Assembly (NCBI RefSeq): GCF_033958435.1
Contig: NC_134137.1
Span: 253,440,501-253,504,500 of the forward strand
Direction of reading: 5' to 3'
DNA from: Carettochelys insculpta
Lineage: Eukaryota; Chordata; Testudines; Carettochelyidae
DNA length: 64,000 bases
Part shown: positions 22,771 through 34,190 of the stretch, piece by piece
Numbering within the stretch: position 1 is the stretch's first letter
Layout of the letters: each line of letters starts with the position of its first letter
Position numbers and translations under genes: made by a program
The notes under the pieces: generated by a model
What the model saw: only the letters and a program-made list of their open reading frames with translations
The model's database searches: none
What the model was told of the DNA's origin: nothing

Positions 22771-23503
22771 GGCCACGTCTACACGGGAAGCCTCTGTTGA
22801 CAGAAGTCACCATCAGAAGAGATTTCCCAGCAGGACCTCTGTGGACAGATTATATCTACACACAGAAGTAGACAGAAAGAGCAATCTACTCTGTTGACAG
22901 ATATCAGAGGGGTAGCCGTGTTAGTCTGGATCTGTAGTAGCAACGAAGGGTCCTGTGGCACCTTATAGACCAACAGAAAAGTTTAGAGCATGAGCTTTCG
23001 TGAGTTAACTCACTTCTTCAGATGCTGGTCCTGGAAATCTGCAAGGCCAGGTATATCCCCAGCCTTGCTCTGGCCTATTTATACCTGGCCTTGCAGATTT
23101 CCAGGACCAGCATCTGAAGAAGTAAGTTAACTCACGAAAGCTCATGCTCTAAACTTTTCTGTTAGTCTATAAAGTGCCACAGGACCCTTCATTGCTTCTG
23201 TTGACAGAGAGCAGCCAGACTACGCAGCCCTCCCTTAACAGAACAGCTGACCGAAATGACTGCCTGGTGAACTGGAAGCCATGTCAACAAAAGGGCCCCA
23301 GAATGTCTACACGGCTGTTTTGTCAAAGAACACTGTCGAGAGAGGTGTTATACATGAATGGGGAGAGACATAATGCTGCCAGCGGGTGTGCCAGCTTTTG
23401 TGGACAAACTGTCAACAAAGCACATTTTGTGTATAGACTTTCCATGGTTTTTCCCGACAAAAGCCCAGTTTTGCTGGGAAAAGCCTCTTGTGTAAACATA
23501 GCC
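22771..23503. mobile_element. MITE of the GTCTACAC group with GTTGACAG-type internal motifs (family II), host of a foldback element
   Basis: The termini are GGCCACGTCTACAC and, reverse complemented, GGCTATGTTTACAC. The 3-bp flanks CGA and CTA agree at 2 of 3 bases. The interior outside the foldback is built from GTTGACAGA, CTGTTGACAG and GTCAACAAA-type motifs, decayed versions of a GTCGAC palindrome. Its own length is about 440 bp; the remaining 290 bp are the foldback at 22905-23195. Confidence 0.7.
22905..23195 (+). repeat. Foldback element with 116-bp near-perfect inverted arms
   Basis: It starts with a head, CAGAGGGGTAGCCGTGTTAG. Arm 1 (22940-23055) and arm 2 (23080-23195) are reverse complements of each other with few mismatches, around a 24-bp loop. 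The arms contain CCTGTGGCACCTTATAGAC, GAGCTTTCGTGAG and CACTTCTTCAGATGCTGG. The head occurs only on the left. TCTGTTGACAGA lies on both sides and could be a 12-bp duplication, but that motif is also the host MITE's own repeated palindrome, so this is ambiguous. Confidence 0.8.
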
Positions 23504-25420
23504 CTAGAGTTTAGACATAATATCAAGATGCTTTCATATCTTGTAGAATACTGTTATTCACAAGTCCTTGCAGCTCTTCCCAGACAGATTGGCTGTGACC
23601 CACCCTTCATGAAACAAGCAGGCCATCAGTTGCCTGCTAGATGAAGGGATTTAGTGTGTTGCTATCCATTTCAAACTACACCAAAAAACACTTTGTCTTT
23701 ATTTATGGAGAGGACACGACCTGCTATTTTCCCCTGCAAAGATTTCACAATCTCTTAAGTTTTGCACCTGGCTAATTATGGAAAGCCACATACTTTGCCA
23801 AGCCCTTAAGAACATAATGTTCCACGTAAATATGAAGTCGGGTTTTGTTTTAAAAATATGAACTGTTCATACATTTTCCAATGATTGTGATGACCAGTAG
23901 GCTACTAGCTCTTGCAGGAGACCTTACATGCCACCCCCCGGTGAACTCGTTTCCAGATATCTGACCCAGGGGATGCCAGTAACACGCTGTGTCCACTAAC
24001 AGTTGATAACAAGGGATCCCTGGATCGCATAGTGCCACTACTGACAGGCTCTCCCTCCAATGCTCGTATCTGTTCATTCACCTTTTACATATTGTCTAAA
24101 TTTTATGTTGGGGGTCCTCTGGCTCAGGGAATGTCTTCATGCTGTTTGTGCAGAGATGCTAATGCCTGTTTGGAGTCTTTACATATTGCAGTAGGAAAAA
24201 GGTTGCATCCCAACCGAATCCAAGGAATAAAACATACCAGCATCTCTTGTTCTACAGGAATTTAAGCTTTCATATTTGTGATGTACTCCTCATAGTACAA
24301 TCTGGAACTGTGTGACCCCTGCACTCCATTACTTCCCAGTCCAGACTTTCTCTTACAATGTTTTTCTAGTAACAAGCATCAAACCTCTCCTAGCACTGTT
24401 ATCATTCAGTCATGAGCATGCAGAGGCACACCCAGTTAAATTGCAGAAATGCTTTGAAGCCATGGGGAAACATTAGCAAACCCCCAACTTTGCACCCCAG
24501 TAATGTAACCCAAGACCTTCTCTTGAGCAATGCAAGAATATTAACCAGCTTGCTATTTTGTTAAAGAATAGTGGATATGCACCAGCTTTTACAATCTGAG
24601 TCCATTCCCCAAGCACTTAGGCAAATTCACTGGTAAACAGAAAACATTAAAAAGCATATTAACTACAGAAAGAGAGATTTTAAGTGATTATATGTGATAG
24701 GTAACAATTTCTGAATTGTATGCCTAGGAAAATAAAAGGCAAACATGGATACTAAACTTGCAAACTAAGCAAAAGTTGAATCAGTTTTTCTCACCCCTTT
24801 GGATGTTGCATGCAGGTTGTGACTCTTAACACACAGGCTGAATTACCTTCTCAGCCTGGGACCAGACCCCTCAGTTCAAAAATCTTTTTTTTCCCAAGCA
24901 TTTTTGTTGCCTTCACAATAGATGGGAGAGGAAAGAAAGGATCTCCGTGTACCATGATATCTTATTTTACACTCTCAATTCACATCCCAGGGAAAATACT
25001 AGCTGAGGCATGTCCTGGTGGGCATTCACAGACTTGAACAAGGGCTATTGTGTGATGCTTCTGCAATTGTTTCTTACAGAATTCTAAGTCTCTCATTTTC
25101 AATTCCCATACTGGTCAATGGCTCGTGATAGTCATTCAGTACACATTTGGCATGGGTCACTTTGTCACTGGATAGCTAGCAGTGGTGCCACCCATGCTCA
25201 CAACATATTTCAATAAAAACCCTATAGCAAAATCTCACAATTTCATACACACTAACGGTATACACATTTGCACAGAACAATGAGTTTCAGCAGATCACAA
25301 TCTTCCATATGGTGTCTTGCATAGCATGCTTTGCATGAAATATCACAGCCATATGCCAATAATGAATATGGGGCATACAGAGTGCTACGCTGTGGTCCGG
25401 TATGTCACAATATTATCACT

Positions 25421-26570
25421 ACAAAGAAACCCAAAGCAGAGATGTTAACTTGAGTTTGCACTGAGCCTCATACAACATCTGTGAGAAGTCTGTGAATTGC
25501 CTTAATTATCTCACCACTAACTCAGATGCCCCATGCTGGCAGTTAGTGTGGACATATAAATGATTTCGTTCTTCTTGTAAAAAATAACTCTGTACTGTGT
25601 ACTACATGAGACATCTTGTTGTTGAGACAGTCAGTTGACATTCAGAAGACAACATCTTTTATTTCTTCTTCCTACCCGCCATCAAGAAAGAATCAATCCC
25701 AAAGAGGCTCATAGTGCACAAGGTCCCATTGAGAAGCAGCCAGACTCAGGAAGACCAATGGAGCTCAGAGAATGCACGATCATATCTGGACACATGCATA
25801 AACTAATGTGAGCGGCACCTCAACCTGGCAGTACATGTGAGCAGAGCAGATTTTCTGAATGGAATTTGGAAGAGCAACCTGACTGTTGCCTCCTATTTGT
25901 GGCGCCTCAATTCAACAGCTGCTTTAAGATAAATAAATCAGAGGTGACAGAGCTTGGGACCGGCTCACACTCAGTAGATGTCCAGTCATGCTCCAACCAC
26001 AGCTTTTGTACTCAATTCAAATGAGAGCAGAAGCAAGCCCTCCATTACCACAATTTTAACAGCGCTATATTTTATAATGCAGTATAATTGTAATTAATGT
26101 TTTACTTTCTATGTATTTCATTTTTGAATCAGTCAAGTGCTTTGGGATCCCTTTGGGATGTAATGCACTACAGAAATTTAAGTTATTATGCAATAACAAT
26201 CACCTGATGTTTAAATTATACAATAGCTACCTGATTATACTTAACCACTTTAGTGGTAATAAAAAAATGATTGTATGTAATATAAATCAAAGATATGCTT
26301 ACCCCACTTCATGAAACTTCAAGTACTTTGGAGTGGATGGAGAGGTGCCCTAACGCAGCTGGGGTTTGATACTGCCATATTAAAATCAATGGGAGTTTTG
26401 CCATTTTCTCCCATTAGTGCAGGATCAGACCCATAGTGAAGAGTGAGATATCCTGACAATTCACCCTATCTGCAGATAGCACCACCAACGTGTTTTCTGC
26501 AGCTTCACTGAACAAATCATTGGGCTCCCCCCCCAACCCCCATACTGCTGATTTGATTTTGCTTTATAAC
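25421..26570. other. Unassigned DNA with two short repeat relics
   Basis: Around 26130-26200, AAGTGCTTTGGGATCCC followed by GCACTACAGAAATTTAAG resembles the GCGCTATATAAATG-type 3' tail of ancient vertebrate SINE/LINE elements. 26365-26440 (AAAATCAATGGGAGTTTTGCC to AGGATCAGACCC) looks like half of an old palindromic repeat. Nothing else was recognised. Confidence 0.4.
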
Positions 26571-27025
26571 TAGGGCCCAACCAGATTCACAATCCATTTT
26601 GGTCAATTTCATGGTCATGAGATTTTAAAAATCATTTACTTCATACACTTCTATCTGATGTCATGATTTTGTGACTGGAGGGATCCTGACCCAAAAGAGG
26701 GTTGGAAGGGGAAGGTGCTGCAGTTTCAGTGGCAAGGGTCAGCATATTACCATCCTTACCTCTGCACTGCTTGCAGGGCATGGCCTTTAGGACTGAGCTA
26801 ACAGATGCCACTTTATGGTGACCCAGGGCTGAAGGCACCATGCTGAAGGTGGCAATACCACAACTCCCTTTGAGGTCAGGATACCTACTTCGATAAACGC
26901 TAGTTATCCCTGTGTGATCTGCAAAATACATGGTAAAAGTCCACAAATGACCAAATTTCACAGAGGAGACCAGATTTTACAGACCTGCAATGCATTTTTT
27001 ACTGCCGTGAATTTGCTAGGGCCCT
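26571..27025. mobile_element. TIR element of about 455 bp with TAGGGCCC ends
   Basis: The left end TAGGGCCCAACCAGATTCAC and right end, reverse complemented, AGGGCCCTAGCAAATTCACG form inverted repeats of about 20 bp. The interior carries GGTCAATTTCATGGTCATGAG. The superfamily is not clear and no transposase is present. Confidence 0.55.
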
Positions 27026-28984
27026 GTTCATAAAACCATAGTCTATTGGAGAATATAGTCTGCTGGACAGTCACCAATCTGCTGTGTTGGGAACCATATC
27101 CAGGACCCACGTGTCTTTAAGCGTCTCCTCATTGATGGATAGGCTCCACCATGATCTCTGGCTCTGGCCTATCCACAACAGTTTTAAGGCATAGATTCTG
27201 TTTGATTCCTCTCCCGGAAGCGAGACCATAAGCCCAAATGCATAGGCTCTCAGTACCAATTCTGCCACACACACACACACACATCCAAGACACCCCAGTA
27301 GTTTAAGCACAGTTGTTCCCAGAGCTTCTTTCTCGAGAGTACTCTGCATCATAGTTTACCCGTCAGGGACATATAACTGAAGGAAATAGGCACAAACTTC
27401 GCAAAAGACTCTCTCCAACAACCATTCCTTACTTTAGCCAATAAAAGAAATCTACAGATCTGAGTAAAACAACTGCATACTCCTCCCTGCCTCACTTTTC
27501 TTGCTACTCTGGAGTATTCTTTAGGAACTGGGTCAGCATCCTTTCATGGTTCCTGTCACCCCACACTTTGTAGAACTGACCCCTAAAAGGGCGATCTCCC
27601 TGTGCACAGACACACCCCAGTGAGTGCGCACGTACACACACACTCTTCTTAGAAAATTGTAGATTAAAATATTACCAATCTCAAGAATTTAAAAATTTAA
27701 AAATCATTAGTCAAGCCCTCAAAATCATGAGATTGGCTTAAAAAAAGCAAAAGATTTTGAAAACAGTAAATGTTCTTTTTCTTTTCCCTCTGGTTTCTGA
27801 GTCTTTACAATACACATCTTCACATTTTATTCTGCAACTTGGAGAGCAGGAAACATATTTATTTTCATGAAAGTTTGTAATGTAATAACATGACTCTAGG
27901 AGCTGGGAGCTTTAAGAAAATCCAATAAACATCACAACACTTGTGATGAAATGGTGACACTTGTCAGATTGTGAAAATTGTGCATTAAATGCCCAGTTAA
28001 TAGTTTTATTTTCATCCGTCATTGCAATGAGTAACCAAACCTTTTCCTTTAGTGCTAATATTCTAATATTAGCATTTTGTAATAATTATTGCTGGTCAAA
28101 ATATTTTCACTCAAAATTTGAATTTTGACAAAAAATTGAATAAAATTCTCACTGAAGTTTTTTGCTTAATTGACTCACAACAGAGCTACTTGAAATTTCT
28201 CAGTTTTAAAAAATGTTTTGAAAAATCATTAACCGTTTTAAAAAACTTTCTGTGAAATTTTCAAATTACTTGTTTTTCATGATATAGGTGGCACTAGAGT
28301 TGAGTGAAATGTTTCGTGCAAGAAAGTTTCTCCATAATATCATTTAATCAAAACTAAAGATTTTCATGTGACACTGTCAATTAAAACAATTTTTTCTGGT
28401 CTAACAGCTACATCAAAATTAAAACTTGCTTCAAGTTAACATTCCAATAACAAGTTTGCATATAACTGCAATGTAAAAAGTCAAATTCAAATCCCTACTC
28501 CGACTCAGGCAAAGCAAGGGCTTGAACTGGAGCATCTTACTCCCTAGGTGAGCATTATAGGGCTATCCAATAGAAAGAAGGTACCACCACCACATCCTGG
28601 TCCTCTTTCTGTTTTGCTCATCATGCCTAAGTTCCCTTGGCAACCTAGCCAAATTTGGGAGGAGGGAGGCAGAAGGGAGTGGCTGAAACTTGTTGAATTC
28701 GGAAATTTAGTGAATTCTCAAATTATTTCAGTTACCCAAAACTACATTTTTTTTCAACAAATAACTATTCATCTGATACTTTCCACCCAATTCTATTAAT
28801 TACTTCAATGGAGCTCTGCCAACACACACTAGCTGAAGGCCCCAGAAACCCAAAATGTGATTCAGGGTCCACTGTACTAGCTGTTATACACACTCAGAGC
28901 AAAGGAGTCTCTGCACAAAACAACTTAAATGTGAAAACATAGCAGAGTCAAAGGAAAGGAAATAAAGATTACTACTTCTGCAAT
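27026..28984. other. Unassigned DNA with an (AC)n microsatellite
   Basis: (AC)n lies at 27266-27282. 28080-28300 is AT-rich degenerate sequence. No exon or transposon end was recognised. Confidence 0.4.
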
Positions 28985-29065
28985 TATTATAACAAGATTC
29001 AGTGATTTGTCCATGGTCACTAAAGAAGCCTGTGACACAGCAGGGTAGCTAACTAAGAGATCTGG
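28985..29065 (-). repeat. MIR-like (CORE-SINE) relic
   Basis: GTGATTTGTCCATGGTCACT, followed by CACAGCAGGGTAGCTAACTA, matches the minus-strand MIR core pattern (AAGTGACTTGCCCAAGGTCACACAGC) in outline. Confidence 0.4.
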
Positions 29066-31379
29066 AGTCCCTTCCCATTGTTTTCACCAAAAGATCATTT
29101 TCCCCGGTTATAAATATAAACAACTTATAATCAATTGTTTTATTTTCATTATTTGTCCTATTAAATTTAAATACAACACATTTGTTAATCTTCTTTTATT
29201 TCTTTGAACATCTGTAGATGTGGTGGCTGGATTGTCAAAGGTGGAAACTGACCATACACATAACACATGCATGTACACGTGACACATCTATAACACATGC
29301 ATAACTTTCCTCTCCATCAGAACAGAACCCGCATAAGCCACTAAAAAGCAACGGCCTATTGTTTGACACATCTTTTTATAATGTGTCAGTGGATGAGAAC
29401 AGGTCCTATCCATCATTCAAACCACACATCAGTTAGTAGAGAGCAGATAGGCTAAATCGGGGTGCTGTCTTGAACTGGGAATGGGATGCAGGAGCAAGGG
29501 AGAAAGGAGGAGAAAAGGGTAGGAGTGGGGAGTGGTACTAACTCCATATTGTTGTTTCACTGGAAGGACACAGTGTGTCACAACGAATTACTGTTAATTT
29601 GCACCAGCAGTACAGTTAGATTGAGACCAGCAAGCGACGATGACAAACAGCACTTCCAAGATCGCATAATGAGGGGGCAAGGCAGCTACACTGGAGCTGC
29701 TTCACTCAATTAGTGGACAAGGCTTTTAATGCCACTATGCACAACCAAAGCAATTTTGATTACTTAAAGCTAAGTCTCCATTTAGAATGATTCAGAAGCT
29801 GAAACAGCCCCCCCTCCTCTTTTAATATAATTTGTCTACAGAGTATTTGAATGGTAATAAGCTATTTGAAAGCCAGTCACATTCGCATCTATTTCTGTCT
29901 AAGCCATGCTGAATTATATATTTTTAAAATAAGTTCAAATGATAGTATTAAGTCCACCAAATAAAATATAAATAAGACAAGTAATCTAAGATATGCAGAA
30001 TGTGGGGCCCAGTTCTGATTTCCTTTACACTGGTGTAAATCCAGAGCAATCCAGTTGATTTTTGGGAAATCACTGTAAGTTTGTAAGTTTGTAATGGTAT
30101 AAATGAGAACAGAATTTGGCTCAGTATGTTTGCACAAGCAGATTTACAACTAATGAGGAATTTTATTGACTGATGATGACCAGTGATGACTGATGATGAC
30201 CAGTGTTGAATTACCCACAGATCAATATTTACACTTTAAGTCCTTTTCTTTCTCAATTTCTCTTTATCATGTAGTGTTTGAACAGAAATATGCAAAGCCT
30301 AATCTAGTTCTGAAGGAGTGTACTCTGATGATCTGATCCCAAAGTTCAGGTGTCAACCAACTGGACCATTGGAGTTAATGATGGTCTTTGGTTTGGACGC
30401 TTGCAACAGATTCACTTTTTTGAGAGAAGGAAGAAGGAAAAGGCAGGAGGCAATTTTGACCAATTAGCTAGTTCAGAAATGTATTGTTTTCCACATAACA
30501 CACGATTACATAACCAGACTGATGCAAGAAGGATTTTTTTCCAGCATCCTTTTAAGCATCAGGTACCAGCCATTACAGAGGCAGGTAGCAGACACAATGG
30601 AACAACTGTCTGATCTGCTTTGTCAAAGTTCGCCTTTCCACTGAATGTCCATGAACGTACAAAAGGGAAAATTTAAGCAGCTTCATCTCTCAGCTCCAGC
30701 ACAGCTCCGTATGTATAATTTAAAATTTGGCTCAGCAGGGTAGTCAAATAAAATACACATCTTATTCTTGTAAAGGTCCTCACTACTGCCCCCAGAGCCT
30801 GTTCAACTGTCAGTATATTGGCCTTTTGAATTTTTGTTTTCACAATACCCAAAGCTATTTGAACTTGGAGTATTATAAAGTAATCATCCCTTGCTCAACT
30901 GTGCCGAGTTTTACAGGCAACAGCAGAGAAGAAGAAATGCAATTTAGTTAGAACTTCAAAGCAAGATTTCGTTATGACCCAAGCCTCCCTCACTATTGGA
31001 TTTTAAAAGTGAATGGAAACCAGTTGTTTAAATTTCTCCGTCTGCTCTTTTTCCATTCTATTGGGAGTGGGAGGGTTGTCATCAGACAACGGTCTTGACG
31101 TCAGGTTTTAGCCTCCAGACGGCCATCATTTATAGTCACATGAATTAAAAGTGGGCCCAATCCAAAACCGGCCATTTGTACATTGCCAAAGTTTGGAAGC
31201 ACACACATTTCATAATTCACTCTTATCTCTGCAACAGCATTAACAAAAGTATTGATCCACCCACACCTTAACTTCAAGTAATTTGGATCTTTCCTGATAA
31301 GATGTTTTTCTAAAGGATAATTGATGGGCTTGATGTAGAAATTATTGGGTGGAATTCTATGGATTGTGTTATGTAGGAA
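29066..31379. other. Unassigned DNA with small repeats
   Basis: 30168-30205 is an approximately 19-bp tandem duplication (GACTGATGATGACCAGTGA, twice). 30005-30130 is a diverged palindromic repeat (TTTACACTGGTGTAAATCCA). CACATAACACATGCAT-like words repeat near 29255-29305. No exon was recognised. Confidence 0.4.
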
Positions 31380-31620
31380 GTTAAGAACATAAGAACAGCC
31401 GTATTGGATCAAACCAATGATCTATCTAGCTCAGCATCCTGTGTTCCAACAGTGTTTGGTGTCAGCTGCTTCAGGGAGAGAAAACAGAACAGGGCATCCA
31501 TCCTCCAGCCTTGGCTTCTAGCAATCAGAGGTTTAGGGACATGCAGAGTATGGGGTTGCCTCTAAGTAAGACCTAGACGATCATAACCATTCCACTTTGA
31601 CTTAAAAAATCTATGTCCCA
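31380..31620 (-). mobile_element. CR1 3'-end fragment (turtle-type tail)
   Basis: It begins TTAAGAACATAAGAACAGCC, the reverse complement of the TTCTTATG tail of the 9.1-kb CR1. It continues as that element's 3' untranslated region (TATTGGATCAAACCAATGAT parallels ATTGGTCTGATCC-type sequence). It is an old relic without coding sequence. A related SINE sharing the CR1 tail cannot be excluded. Confidence 0.65.
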
Positions 31621-31819
31621 TATCCTATAATAAGACAAGCCAAAACATCATGTTTAAAAATCTTCAGACTTTGGGAAAAGCTGCAATTTCTTTTAAAATA
31701 CCAGGCTGAGATCCATTTCTACCTTGGGCTGTATGGAAAATAAGAAATCCATTTTGTAAAAAGTTTGAGATTTGGAGACTGTTTTTGTCCTAAACTTACC
31801 ACAGTTTATTTTTGGGGAA

Positions 31820-31990
31820 AAAAATATCGGACCAGGGCAGGGGCTGAGCACCTGACCCAACTCAGAACAGCCAATAGCTTGGTGGTGATGGAACTCATCC
31901 GAGATGTAGATATCTGACTAGGGCAGAGTAGGAATCAGGACCTCCACATCCCTGGTAAGTGCCCTAACCTCTAGGACATTGACTGTTCTG
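31820..31990 (-). repeat. tRNA-like SINE relic
   Basis: Read on the minus strand: AGAGGTTAGGGCACTTACCAG (A-box-like) followed by GAGGTCCTGATTCCTACTC (B-box-like). This is the usual layout of a tRNA-derived SINE head. Confidence 0.5.
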
Positions 31991-33027
31991 GGATGTTTTT
32001 GCCTCATTGTGAAAAGAAATTCCATTCCAGTCCTGACAGTTTCAGTTCTGACAAAAAAAAATGTTCAGGCCAGAAACTCCCAAGCAGCTTGTTCTGTGTC
32101 ATCAACACAAGGATCACTGTATTTTACACATTCACACTATGGGAAATATCAATGGGCACTCAGCTGGTAGCAGACTAAAGAGCGAACAGAACAGGTTAAG
32201 AAACAAACCTTGTTTCTCTCTATGAAAACAGTAAATGAAATTTATGCTCATGGGAATGTTATATATACATTTTGAACTAAATCTCTACAGGTCATGATTA
32301 GTCTTGGCCTTATTTTTGTCACAACAATGTAGTCCATATGGCCTGAAGCAAATTGTTCCATATTTTTATTTTCAGCCACTATGTTTTAATTGTCTTTTCC
32401 CTCCCTCTTTTCCGACCACACACTAGCAGCCACCATCAAGGCACCAAATGCCAAACGTACTCTGAAAGCTGGAGAGCACAACCACCTTACAATCCTGGCA
32501 TGCTCTTCTTGCAGCGGGGTTTCTCTCTAAAACCAGTAGCCCAGCCAGTCAGCATCACTGTCTGGCATCTTAGGGACACCCATATGCTATCAGTCTGTTC
32601 CCTTAACCCAGGACAGTTCAGCAATGTGCTGCTTCCAATGTGGCTGTACCTCCCATTTCAAGGGAATTAAAATCAGATAACAAATAAAATGATACCACCT
32701 TGCATTTCTGCATCACATTTTCCTCTCCTGAAGGCTTTACACCCTGGACATTCAATTATGGATTTGAAAGTAGCCATTGTTCTACAGAGGAATTTTACCA
32801 CAAAATTACAGAGGGAGACATCTGAATTGGAATTCATTTACTAATCTGACACATTTAACCTTGGCCTGAATAGAGATCTTAACTATTTTATGCATTACAA
32901 GGGCAATTTCTCCACCTTTGATAATCGCAGGAACGAAACACCTCCTACTTAATTTGCTTCATTAACTGGTACTGCTAGTGACATGTACTGCCTCCCACTC
33001 CTCTCTTCCATACACACACTATATAAA
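31991..33027. other. Unassigned DNA
   Basis: No repeat was recognised. 32680-32960 is AT-rich single-copy-looking sequence. Confidence 0.35.
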
Positions 33028-33440
33028 CCCTGTGGCACCTTAAAGACTAACTATATTATTTATTAGGTCACGAGCTTTTGTGGGACAGACCCACTTCTTC
33101 AGATTCTGGAGCAGAACTGAGAGAAAAACTGAGAAAAAACTGAGGAATTTTTATACTTACCTGACTCCTCAGTTTTTCTCTCAGTTCTGCTCCAGAATCT
33201 GAAGAAGTGGGTCTTTCCCACGAAAGCTCATGACCTAATAAATAATATAGTTAGTCTTTAAGGTGCTGCAGTACTGCTTGCTGTGTTTTGCGAAGATACA
33301 GACTCTAGCATGACTGCCCCTCTGAGACGATATACACCCTGCATTCTGTTTCTCCTCACCATTTTTCATCTGATAAAGTGTGTTTTACTCATGAATGCTC
33401 ATGACCTAATAAATGTTAGTTTCTGAGGTGCCACTTGACT
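33028..33440 (-). repeat. Foldback element, inverted arms of about 95 bp, plus a second partial copy
   Basis: The arms at about 33031-33127 and 33173-33270 are reverse complements. They share GGCACCTTAAAGACTAACTA, GAGCTTTTGTGGGACAGACC and GATTCTGGAGCAGAACTGAG. The head is on the right here (to about 33335, ending GACTGCCCCTCTGA), so this copy is in the opposite orientation to 22905-23195. A degraded half copy follows (33390-33440: GCTCATGACCTAATAAATG, then GAGGTGCCACTTGACTGC). Confidence 0.75.
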
Positions 33441-34104
33441 GCTTATTATTATTTATTCAGCACACTGAAATTCTGCCATTGCTAGGCTAGATATGGAAAT
33501 CACCTCAAAAGAGCAAGTATGATAAATGTTGGCTGTGAACACCAGGGCAATCCTACGTATTTCCAAAAGCAGCTATTGGAGTGTTAAGATCCAGTCAGAG
33601 TAGGTGGCAGCTCATCTCCTCAGGTCTTGTCTGGAAGACCCACTTGTAATGAATTAGATAGAACACAGAAAGGTGAAAGGCTGTCTTGACCCTGCTAGGA
33701 TTCAAACTGGTAGTGCTGAACCACGAAACCATTCCTTCCTTTACCCAGATTGGAGGTTTTCTCTCCTTCTTCTTCTCAGAACCCCTCCCTACCACACACA
33801 GACACGTGCACACCTTCCTCTGGCACAATGGCAATTAATGATTCCATTAGAGGCTATTACAAAGTAATGGTCAATCCACCCCTCTAAATTTAGTTACTGA
33901 AAACAAAGCTAAAAGTTTGCCACTAATGGCAAAGCGCCCACTTGCTCAGAAAGGCAAAGTTTATGTGGACTGTAACACAGCCTGAGCAACGTAATCACAA
34001 GAATCAGGCTGTCTGCTGATCTCCCACATCACCAAGTTTCTGTAAGAGCAGCAACTCTACCTAACAAATGTAACTTTAACAACAGTAAAACAACCTAATA
34101 GCTT
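33441..34104. other. Unassigned DNA with a possible SINE relic
   Basis: 33690-33745 read on the minus strand (GGTTCAGCACTACCAG, then AGTTTGAATCCTAG) resembles a tRNA-like SINE head. The rest is unassigned. Confidence 0.35.
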
Positions 34105-34190
34105 AGCGTGCCAGGGGGCTAATGTGGTGGGCCATTTAACGCTGCACTAAAGAGCCCCAGTTTGATTCTCATTGCCAAGTGCTGAACTGA
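34105..34190 (+). repeat. tRNA-like SINE relic
   Basis: GGCTAATGTGGTGGGCC (A-box-like) lies about 30 bp before CCAGTTTGATTCTCATT (B-box-like). Diverged; not a functional tRNA. Confidence 0.4.

Larger units (their letters stand above)
22360..25420 (+). repeat. Probable retroelement-derived repeat (unclassified), interrupted by a MITE
   Basis: The part around 24630-24710 (AACATTAAAAAGCATATTAACTACA, then AGATTTTAAGTGATTA) is clearly related to 39670-39745 (AAACAAGTTTATTATCTACA). Both are followed by similar downstream text up to a segment where CATGCTTTGCATGAAA near 25328 parallels ACACCTTGTACAAAG near 40290. The order and strand are the same in both places, so this is a dispersed repeat of more than 1 kb. 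It has no RT, integrase or gag frame; an LTR or solo-LTR-like origin is possible but unproven. The MITE at 22771-23503 splits it. The outer boundaries are approximate. Confidence 0.4.

Noticed and set aside
22905..23195. CRISPR-like or attachment-site interpretation of the inverted repeats
   Set aside because: Only one pair of long inverted arms, no spaced short direct repeats, and the genome is clearly vertebrate.
22890..23208. TCTGTTGACAGA as a 12-bp target duplication of the foldback element
   Set aside because: The same word is the recurrent internal palindrome of the host MITE, so its presence on both sides is not evidence of duplication by itself.
24300..25420. Endogenous retrovirus annotation
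   Set aside because: No gag, pol or env frame, no clear LTR boundaries or primer binding site; only similarity between two regions in the window is visible, so it is left unclassified.
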